Positions 1 to 4,714 of a stretch of 7,518 bases of DNA are shown here, in pieces. Each line of letters opens with the position of its first letter. The first letter of the stretch is position 1. The notes beneath the pieces were generated by a model, which was given only the letters and a program-made list of their open reading frames with translations, had not been told where the DNA came from and made no database searches. The stretch spans positions 1 to 7,518 of the forward strand of contig JACRCS010000260.1 in the NCBI GenBank assembly GCA_016218905.1, written 5' to 3'. The DNA is from Deltaproteobacteria bacterium (GTDB taxonomy: Bacteria > Desulfobacterota_C > Deferrisomatia > Deferrisomatales > JACRMM01). A program made the translations under genes and the position numbers.

Positions 1-5
1 CTCAC

Positions 6-72
6 AGAGGCACAGAGAACACCGAGAAGATCTTCTTGTGTTCACGGTCTTCTCTGCGAACTCTGCGCCTCT
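6..72. repeat. Imperfect 25-bp inverted repeat (dispersed-repeat type)
   Basis: The arms at 6-30 and 48-72 are complementary at 20 of 25 positions and are separated by 17 nt. The left arm begins agaggcacagag and the right arm ends with its near complement (ctctgcgcctct). A perfect 12-nt palindrome, AGAAGATCTTCT, lies at 25-36 at the inner end of the left arm. Short 'cacagaggcacagag' sequences of this kind recur between genes in many environmental bacterial genomes, from general recollection, so a dispersed non-coding repeat is the best reading. There is no T-run after the stem to suggest an intrinsic terminator. The element starts at or before the window edge and may be longer. Confidence 0.55.
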
Positions 73-92
73 AGCGACCGAAGGGAGCGGGC

Positions 93-114
93 GAGAGATA
101 ACCCCTCGTCTCTC
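93..114. repeat. Small 6-bp hairpin GAGAGA/TCTCTC
   Basis: GAGAGA (93-98) and TCTCTC (109-114) form a perfect 6-bp stem around a 10-nt loop. It follows the 6-72 inverted repeat directly. It is probably part of the same non-coding repeat-rich stretch, and no function can be assigned. Confidence 0.3.
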
Positions 115-140
115 CGTTGTACCGGCAATGGAGCGGCAGT

Positions 141-177
141 GCGCTTAAAGTTAGCGCTAATGCCCACAAAGGGTGGG
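141..177. repeat. Two adjacent short hairpins
   Basis: GCGCT (141-145) pairs with AGCGC (153-157) around a 7-nt A/T-rich loop. CCCAC (163-167) pairs with GTGGG (173-177) around a 5-nt loop. The stems are short, so each could arise by chance in GC-rich DNA. They are recorded because they continue the run of inverted repeats in a region with no gene. Confidence 0.3.
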
Positions 178-210
178 GGTCTCGAACCATCTGGCGGCGG
201 GTCGCGGCGC

Positions 211-238
211 GGCCGGTAAGCAGAGGATGACTCCGGCC
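211..238. repeat. 6-bp inverted repeat GGCCGG/CCGGCC
   Basis: GGCCGG (211-216) and CCGGCC (233-238) are perfectly complementary around a 16-nt loop. It ends just before the composite element at 243-386. No T-tract follows. This is a possible outer stem of the same structured element. Confidence 0.3.
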
Positions 239-242
239 TCTC

Positions 243-386
243 CTCCGTCACCCCGGCAGGATTGCCGGGGTCCAGCCGCCCAGGAGGGGCCCCCGTGGCG
301 CCTGGATTCCGGCTGTTGCCCCCACGACGGGGGTATCCCGGAAGCGCATGGATGCGCGAGACGGGGCCCGTGCCGGACTGACGGAG
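243..386. repeat. 144-bp composite element with 16-nt terminal inverted repeats
   Basis: The ends are CTCCGTCACCCCGGCA (243-258) and the reverse complement of CTCCGTCAGTCCGGCA (371-386), matching at 14 of 16 positions. Inside are three well-formed stems. ACCCCGGCA/TGCCGGGGT is a perfect 9-bp stem with a GGAT loop (250-271). TTCCGG (307-312) pairs with CCGGAA (338-343) around an inner CCCCC/GGGGG stem (319-323/329-333). GCGCA/TGCGC has a TGGA loop (344-357). The TGGATTCCGGC...GCCGGACTGACGG layout recalls dispersed intergenic inverted repeats known from many bacteria. It could be a MITE-like or REP-like element, or a folded RNA. No transposase is nearby and no target-site duplication was identified. 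Confidence 0.5.
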
Positions 387-451
387 AAGACGGAGGCGCG
401 ATCTGATTCGTCACCCGGAAGTCCTCCGGAGTTACGGCAACACCCGCTCCC

Positions 452-470
452 ACTGATCACTGAAAACTGA
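452..470. repeat. Three ACTGA units with 7-nt period
   Basis: ACTGA occurs at 452-456, 459-463 and 466-470, giving the heptamer pattern ACTGANN three times. The first junction also forms the palindrome TGATCA. It lies about 115 bp upstream of the SDR start in otherwise non-coding DNA. It could be a remnant of a dispersed repeat or a short operator-like direct repeat; the sequence alone does not decide. Confidence 0.4.
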
Positions 471-574
471 CGACCCGGTTTTTGCTCTTCGTTTATGACA
501 GCCATCATGGAGGGGAGGCTTTCGGTCAGGGTATGGTCGGTCCAATGTCGGAGCGTGCAAGACCGCGGACTGTG

Positions 575-586
575 GAAAGGAAGGAC
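575..586 (+). promoter_or_regulatory. Ribosome binding site deciding the SDR start
   Basis: The purine-rich stretch GAAAGGAAGGAC lies directly before the ATG at 587, with AGGAAGGA at a suitable distance. It supports this start over the upstream in-frame TTG at 482, which would add 35 residues with no resemblance to an SDR N-terminus. The family's beta-1 strand begins about nine residues after the ATG at 587, as expected. No convincing -10/-35 promoter pair was found between 386 and 575. Confidence 0.7.
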
Positions 587-1432
587 ATGACGGAGGAGCT
601 GAACGGAAAGGTGGCCCTGGTCACGGGCGCCGCGGCGAAGCGCGGGATGGGCAGGGCGGTCGCCCTGCGGTTGGCGAGCGAGGGGGCCGACGTGGCCGTC
701 CTCGACAAGTTCGCCGCGCCGCGGAGCCTCTTCCCCGGCGACGAGGGGTGGCGGGGCCTGGAGGAGTTGTCCGAGGAGATCCAGGGGCTCGGGCGAAAGG
801 CCGTGGGCCTGACCGCCGACATCAGCAACGGCGACGAGGTCCGCGGCGCGATCGAGACGGTCGTCTCGAAGCTCGGGAGGCTCGACGTCCTGGTGAACTG
901 CGCCGCGATCCGGGGGAGCACCAACGTGCCGATCAGCGAGGGCGACGAGGAGGAGTGGAAGAAGACCTTCGAGATCAACCTCCTGGGTGCCTTCCTCATC
1001 TCCAAGGCGGCGGTGCGTCACATGATCGAGCGCGGCGGCGGAGGCAAGATCATCCACTTCGCGTCCCTGGCGGGAAGGATGGGGGTCAAGGGGAGCGCGG
1101 CGTACGCGGCCTCCAAGTGGGGCGTGATCGGGCTCGTGGAGAGCCTCGCCTTGGAGGTCGCCCCGCACGGCATCAACGTCAACGCCGTCTGCCCCGGCAT
1201 GATCATCACGAACCTGCGCGACGCGCACTTCGCGGAGCAGGCGCGGCTCCGGGGCTGCACCCCGGAGGAGGCCCGCCAGCAGGAGTACGGGGAGGTGAGC
1301 AAGATGATCCCCTTGGGGCGGATGGGGAGGGCCGACGACCTGGCTGACGTGGTCTCCTTCCTGGCCTCGAGTAAGTCCGATTACATGACGGGCCAGGCCC
1401 TGAACGTCTGCGGCGGCGTCCGGATGGACTGA
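587..1432 (+). CDS. SDR family NAD(P)-dependent dehydrogenase/reductase
   Basis: This 281-aa protein is a classical short-chain dehydrogenase/reductase, a cytosolic Rossmann-fold enzyme that interconverts an alcohol and a ketone (or reduces a related C=O/C=C bond). Visible motifs, numbered from the ATG at 587, are the nucleotide-binding TGAAAKRGMG (13-22), Asp40 at the end of beta-2 (favouring NAD over NADP), DI at 78-79, NCAA at 104-107 (variant of NNAG), Asn131, and the catalytic Ser160, Tyr173 and Lys177 (YAASK). PG follows at 203-204. Two features are unusual: the glycine motif carries two extra residues, and there is an insertion of about 12 residues between Asp40 and Ile65, recalling mycofactocin-associated SDRs. 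The gene opens a tight + strand run, with the first desulforedoxin-like gene 13 bp downstream. The substrate is unknown; members of this family are often annotated FabG-like, but the insertion and context argue against fatty acid synthesis. Confidence 0.93.
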   Translation: MTEELNGKVALVTGAAAKRGMGRAVALRLASEGADVAVLDKFAAPRSLFPGDEGWRGLEELSEEIQGLGRKAVGLTADISNGDEVRGAIETVVSKLGRLDVLVNCAAIRGSTNVPISEGDEEEWKKTFEINLLGAFLISKAAVRHMIERGGGGKIIHFASLAGRMGVKGSAAYAASKWGVIGLVESLALEVAPHGINVNAVCPGMIITNLRDAHFAEQARLRGCTPEEARQQEYGEVSKMIPLGRMGRADDLADVVSFLASSKSDYMTGQALNVCGGVRMD

Positions 1433-1445
1433 GGGAGAACCGAAG

Positions 1446-1565
1446 ATGGCCAACCTGGTGGGTAAGAGATACGTCTGTGCGGAGTGCGGAGCCGAGTTCA
1501 TCGTCACCCGGGGAGGAGGGGGCGCGATGAAGTGCTGCGGCAGGCCGGTGCAGGAGAAGAAGTAG
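1446..1565 (+). CDS. Desulforedoxin-like miniprotein, copy 1 (39 aa)
   Basis: This short gene encodes 39 residues with four cysteines as C11-x2-C14-x15-C30-C31. That is the spacing of desulforedoxin (CxxC, 15 residues, CC), the roughly 36-residue rubredoxin-like protein that binds one iron through four cysteines and dimerises; the same fold forms the N-terminal domain of desulfoferrodoxin. The glycine-rich stretch GGGG (23-26) before the CC pair and the short charged tail also fit. GGGAG at 1433-1437 sits 8 nt before the ATG, and the gene lies 13 bp after the SDR stop, so co-translation is likely. The probable role is a small cytosolic electron carrier or metal site, but a structural zinc ribbon is possible because iron and zinc ligation look alike in sequence. 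No desulfoferrodoxin catalytic domain is attached. Confidence 0.82.
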   Translation: MANLVGKRYVCAECGAEFIVTRGGGGAMKCCGRPVQEKK

Positions 1566-1584
1566 GAGCTCTCGGGAGCGGACG

Positions 1585-1725
1585 ATGACGAAGCTCGGCA
1601 AGAGGTACAAGTGTGGGAAGTGCGGGACGGAAGCCCTCTGCACCAAGGCTGGGGGGGGCACCCTCGAGTGCTGCGACGAGGAGATGCAGGCCCAGGAGCC
1701 GAAGCCGATCCCCTCCTCCGACTGA
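1585..1725 (+). CDS. Desulforedoxin-like miniprotein, copy 2 (46 aa)
   Basis: This is a second 46-residue protein of the same type, with C10-x2-C13-x15-C29-C30, an extra Cys19 inside the loop and a proline-rich tail (about residues 36-46) missing from copy 1. It shares GKRYxCxxCGxE, a Thr, GGG and the CC pair with copy 1, about half of the core 31 residues, which points to tandem duplication followed by divergence. Its GGGTLECC segment resembles classical desulforedoxin closely. GGGAG at 1574-1578 lies 6 nt before the ATG; the gap from copy 1 is 19 bp and to the MFS gene 27 bp. The two could form homodimers or a heterodimer. Whether iron or zinc is bound, and which redox partner is served, cannot be seen; the SDR and the downstream flavoprotein are candidates by neighbourhood only. 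Confidence 0.82.
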   Translation: MTKLGKRYKCGKCGTEALCTKAGGGTLECCDEEMQAQEPKPIPSSD

Positions 1726-1752
1726 TTCAGGCCGAGGGAAGCGGAGCAGGGC

Positions 1753-3078
1753 GTGGGACGACCGGCTGGCGCGCAGGGGAGGGGACCGCTCTTCCAGGCG
1801 CTCCGCTCCCGGAACTACCGGATCTTCTTCTTGGGGCAGGGCCTCTCGTGCGTCGGCACCTGGATGCAGCAGGTCGCCGCCGGCTGGCTCCTCTACCGGA
1901 TGACCGGCTCTCCCTTCCTCCTCGGCGCGGCCGCCTTCGCCGGTCAGGTCCCCACCTTCTTCATGGCTCCCATCGCGGGAGTCCTCGCCGATCGTTGGGA
2001 CCGCAAGCTCCTCCTCCTGACGACGCAGGTCGTTTCCCTGGCCCAGGCCCTGGCACTGGGGCTGCTCGCCTTGAGCGGTGCGGTGCGGGTGTGGCACGTC
2101 CTCGCCCTGGGCGTCGTCCTCGGGCTTGCGACCGCTTTCGAGGTGACGCTGCGCCACTCCTTCGTGGTCGACCTCGTCGAGGAGCGGGAGGACCTGGGGA
2201 ACGCCATCGCCCTCAACTCCACGCTCGTCAACGTGGCTCGTCTGGCCGGTCCGGCGGCCGCGGGCGTCTTGATCTCGCTGTGGGGCGAGGGCGCCTGCTT
2301 CCTCCTCAACGCCTTGAGCTACGTGCCCATGATCGCCGCCCTCCTGGCCCTGCGGGTAAAGACGCGGACCCGCCCCAAGGAGGCACTCCATCCTCTCCGG
2401 GCACTCCGGGAGGGCTTCGAGTACACCTTCCGGTTCGTGCCCATCCGGACCCTCGTCATCCTGCTCTCCCTGGTGGCTTTCCTCGGGATGCCCCACAGCG
2501 TGTTCCTCCCCGTCTTCGCGAAGGAGGTCCTCGGGGGAGGGCCCCGGACGCTCGGGTTTCTCTCCGGCGCTTCCGGCGCGGGGGCCTTGGGGGGGTCCCT
2601 CTATCTCGCGCGCCGCGGCGGCGTCCTGGGGCTCGGAAGGGTCGTGGCGGTCGCGACCGCTCTCTTCGGGGGAGGCCTCGTACTCTTCGCCGTCTCGCGC
2701 CAGCTCTGGGTCTCCATGGCGTGCCTGGCGGCGGTCGGTTTCGGCCTCATGGTCCACCTGGCCGCCGGGAACACCATGGCCCAGGCGGTCATGGACGACG
2801 ACAAGCGAGGCCGCGTGACGAGCTTCTTCGTGGTCGCGTTCGTCGGAATGACCCCCCTCGGAAGCCTGCTGGGCGGGGCTCTCGCTCACCTGGTGGGGGC
2901 GCCGGCCGTGGTCGGCGTCGGCGGCGCGGCGTGCGTCGCCAGCGCCGCCTGGTTCGCCGCGCGGCGCAGGGCGATCCGGGAGATCGTCCGTCCGTTTTAC
3001 GCGAGGGCCGGCATCGTCCCCGAGGAGGGCTCCGGGATCTGCGACATCCCGGGTCTCTCTCCGCCGCGGGATCCCTGA
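1753..3078 (+). CDS. MFS transporter, MFS_3/EntS-like (probable exporter)
   Basis: This 441-aa integral inner-membrane protein belongs to the major facilitator superfamily. Its opening LRSRNYRIFFLGQ (17-29) and GTWMQQVAAGWLLYRMTGSP (35-54) are typical of the MFS_3 (DHA3) group, which includes the enterobactin exporter EntS and macrolide exporters. A motif-A-like loop, GVLADRWDRK, is at 76-85, and hydrophobic segments continue through about residue 405, consistent with 12 helices, followed by an Arg-rich, probably cytoplasmic tail. The GTG start at 1753 is chosen because GGAG (1743-1746) precedes it at 6 nt and the N-terminus then matches the family. The gene is probably translated with the desulforedoxin pair 27 bp upstream. 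The family mostly exports hydrophobic or siderophore-like compounds by proton antiport, so efflux of a pathway product or toxic intermediate is the best guess; the substrate is unknown. Confidence 0.9.
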   Translation: MGRPAGAQGRGPLFQALRSRNYRIFFLGQGLSCVGTWMQQVAAGWLLYRMTGSPFLLGAAAFAGQVPTFFMAPIAGVLADRWDRKLLLLTTQVVSLAQALALGLLALSGAVRVWHVLALGVVLGLATAFEVTLRHSFVVDLVEEREDLGNAIALNSTLVNVARLAGPAAAGVLISLWGEGACFLLNALSYVPMIAALLALRVKTRTRPKEALHPLRALREGFEYTFRFVPIRTLVILLSLVAFLGMPHSVFLPVFAKEVLGGGPRTLGFLSGASGAGALGGSLYLARRGGVLGLGRVVAVATALFGGGLVLFAVSRQLWVSMACLAAVGFGLMVHLAAGNTMAQAVMDDDKRGRVTSFFVVAFVGMTPLGSLLGGALAHLVGAPAVVGVGGAACVASAAWFAARRRAIREIVRPFYARAGIVPEEGSGICDIPGLSPPRDP

Positions 3079-3113
3079 CCGGGGCACGGTTCGGCAGCCG
3101 GCTCCCCGGCTCC
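3079..3113. repeat. Hairpin CCGGGG/CCCCGG and tandem octamer after the MFS stop
   Basis: Directly after the MFS stop codon, CCGGGG (3079-3084) pairs with CCCCGG (3104-3109) around a 19-nt loop. The octamer CCGGCTCC occurs twice in tandem at 3098-3113, and AGCCGGCT (3096-3103) is itself palindromic. There is no T-run, so this is not a standard intrinsic terminator, but it could slow transcription or protect the 3' end of the upstream message. Confidence 0.35.
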
Positions 3114-3175
3114 CGAGGAAAAGAGGCGGAGGCTGAGCAAGATCATAGAGGTGTCTTCCGGTTGATGGCATCTTG

Positions 3176-3208
3176 GGCGAACGATGTTTGGCGTTGGAGC
3201 GGTTCGCC
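3176..3208. promoter_or_regulatory. 7-bp inverted repeat ahead of the URO-D gene
   Basis: GGCGAAC (3176-3182) and GTTCGCC (3202-3208) are perfect inverted copies separated by 19 nt. The second arm ends 7 nt before the AGGAGA Shine-Dalgarno (3215-3220) of the URO-D-like gene. It lies within the largest gap of the gene run (148 bp), where a promoter or leader would be expected. It could be an operator or an mRNA hairpin. No clear sigma-70 promoter hexamers were recognised beside it, and chance occurrence is possible. Confidence 0.3.
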
Positions 3209-3226
3209 GGAGACAGGAGAGAGCGC

Positions 3227-4678
3227 ATGGCCGCAAGATCCAACTACATCCCCGTGGCGGACCCGCTCTTCGCCCCGCGTGCAGCCGGAAAGCCGCGGGC
3301 TCCCGTTGCCGCTCCGTCTCCCGTAGCCTATCCGGAGGGCTTTGGGAGCTTCACTCCCGAGGAGAAGTACCGCTTCTTCCGGGAGCTGGCGACGACGACG
3401 GCCGACAAGCCGTTTGGTTCGGACGAGGCCGCGGAGACCTACCGGCGGCGGGTCCGGCGCTGGTTCGACGTGGTCGAGCTGAGGGAGCCCGACCGGGTTC
3501 CGAGCTTCCTCCTCTGCTGGGGCTACGCGGCGAGTTACGGCGGGGCTTCGCAGGCCGAGACCTTCTACGACGCGGCGAAGACGGCAGAGGCGACGCTCCG
3601 TTTCCACGCCGACTTCGAGCCCGACTACGCCACGCGGGTACCGGCCATGCCCGGTCGGATGTTCGAGCGGCTGGGCATCCGGATGATGCGGTGGCCGGGG
3701 GGAGGTCGTCCCGACGCCCTGGGTGACGACACGCCCTTCCAGTACGTGGAGGGCGAATACATGAGGGCCGACGAGTACGAAGAGCTGATCCGCGATCCGG
3801 AGGGCTTCCTGCTGCGCGCCTGGTATCCGCGGGTCTTCGAGAACTTGAAGGGCCTCGCGGGGATGCCGACGTTCGCGAACGGGGTCGAGCCCACGGGACT
3901 GCCGGGCCTCCTGTTGCCCCTCGCCCTGGGTCCCCTCCGCCAAGCCATCGACACGCTGCTCGCGGCGGCGGATTCCTGCCTCGCCGACACCCTGCCCGTG
4001 CTCCTCGGGATGGCCGAGATCCAGCGGCGGTGGGGGGCTCCGAACCTCCTCGGCGGGTTCGCGCTCGCTCCCTTCGACATCATCGGCGATACCCTGAGGG
4101 GAACCCGGGCGGTCATGCTCGACATGCACCGGCGGCCGGAGGCCCTCATCGCCGCGTGCGACGCCGTCACGCCCGCCGCCATCCGGATGGGCGTAGAGGG
4201 CGCAATGGCGACCGGGCAGCCCTTCGTCATCATCCCGCTCCACAAGGGCGACGACACGTTCATGTCCGAGGCCCAGTTCGCCCGCTTCTATTGGCCGAGC
4301 TTCAAGCGCCAGTTGGAGGGGATCATCGCCGCCGGGCTGGTGCCGCTGCCCTTCGTCGAGGGCGCGTACACGAAGAAGCTCGACGTGATCGCCGGCTCCG
4401 ACCTCCCGAAGGGGAAGGTGGCGTGGCTCTTCGACCGCACCGACATGCGGGCCGCCAAGGAGAAGCTCGGGGGAAAGGCGTGCATCGGCGGTAACGTCCC
4501 GGCGTCGCTCTTCATGGCGGGCGGCGCCGACGAGATGGACGGGTACTGCCGCCGGCTGATCGAGCAGGCTGCGCCGGGCGGGGGGTTCTTCCTGGCGCCG
4601 GGCGCGGTCATCGATCACGCCACTCCGGAAGCCCTGCGCGCCTTCCTCCAAACCACGAGAAAGTACGGGGTCTACTGA
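3227..4678 (+). CDS. Uroporphyrinogen decarboxylase (URO-D) superfamily protein, not HemE
   Basis: This 483-aa protein has a TIM-barrel URO-D fold with a long N-terminal extension; HemE is usually about 340-370 aa. Family features are H339-KGDDTFM (339-346), FYWP (354-357), IGGNVPASL (420-428), GGGFFLAPGAVID and a C-terminal YGVY. HemE's N-terminal arginine-rich substrate motif was not found. In corrinoid methyltransferases such as MtaA, zinc is held by an H-x-C pair and a later Cys. Here the corresponding places read F376-V-E378 and Ala460, so those ligands appear absent. The protein therefore probably belongs to the poorly characterised long URO-D-like group common in anaerobes, with Glu378 as a possible replacement functional residue. 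Its reaction is unknown; C1 transfer or decarboxylation is a guess. The ATG at 3227 is preferred over an upstream TTG at 3173 because AGGAGA (3215-3220) is correctly spaced. An MFS gene follows 36 bp downstream. Confidence 0.88.
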   Translation: MAARSNYIPVADPLFAPRAAGKPRAPVAAPSPVAYPEGFGSFTPEEKYRFFRELATTTADKPFGSDEAAETYRRRVRRWFDVVELREPDRVPSFLLCWGYAASYGGASQAETFYDAAKTAEATLRFHADFEPDYATRVPAMPGRMFERLGIRMMRWPGGGRPDALGDDTPFQYVEGEYMRADEYEELIRDPEGFLLRAWYPRVFENLKGLAGMPTFANGVEPTGLPGLLLPLALGPLRQAIDTLLAAADSCLADTLPVLLGMAEIQRRWGAPNLLGGFALAPFDIIGDTLRGTRAVMLDMHRRPEALIAACDAVTPAAIRMGVEGAMATGQPFVIIPLHKGDDTFMSEAQFARFYWPSFKRQLEGIIAAGLVPLPFVEGAYTKKLDVIAGSDLPKGKVAWLFDRTDMRAAKEKLGGKACIGGNVPASLFMAGGADEMDGYCRRLIEQAAPGGGFFLAPGAVIDHATPEALRAFLQTTRKYGVY

Positions 4679-4701
4679 GCTGCCCATGACATCGCTCACT
4701 C

Positions 4702-4707
4702 GGAGGG
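4702..4707 (+). promoter_or_regulatory. Shine-Dalgarno for the second MFS gene (GTG start)
   Basis: GGAGGG lies 7-8 nt before the GTG at 4715 in the 36-bp gap after the URO-D-like gene. It is the strongest ribosome binding site in the window and supports the GTG as the start, giving a short polar N-terminus before the first membrane helix. Confidence 0.7.
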
Positions 4708-4714
4708 TACTCAC

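Noticed and set aside
160..200. tRNA-like T-loop on the minus strand (GGTTCGAGACCCCC)
   Set aside because: The flanking stem does not pair properly, and no anticodon arm, D arm or acceptor stem could be found around it.
173..406. Small plus- and minus-strand frames in the 5' region (77-98 codons)
   Set aside because: They run through inverted repeats, lack good ribosome binding sites and encode Pro/Arg/Gly-rich sequence. The region is better explained as non-coding repeats.
471..510. Possible sigma-70 promoter (TATGAC at 494-499) before the SDR gene
   Set aside because: No -35-like hexamer occurs at 16-18 nt upstream, so the match is too weak to annotate.
482..586. N-terminal extension of the SDR from a TTG at 482
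   Set aside because: The 35 added residues have no SDR similarity, while the ATG at 587 has a strong Shine-Dalgarno and the normal distance to the nucleotide-binding motif.
3173..3226. Upstream TTG start for the URO-D-like gene
   Set aside because: No good ribosome binding site precedes it, and it would run through the inverted repeat at 3176-3208. The ATG at 3227 has AGGAGA 6 nt upstream.
1504..3243. 579-codon minus-strand and 571-codon plus-strand frames overlapping the first MFS gene
   Set aside because: Both translate to charged, repetitive Arg/Gly/Pro-rich sequence without domains. The MFS frame (1753-3078) has clear membrane helices and family motifs.
3227..4678. Annotation as HemE (heme biosynthesis)
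   Set aside because: Length, absence of the N-terminal HemE motif, the altered active-site segments and the catabolic-looking context all argue against it.
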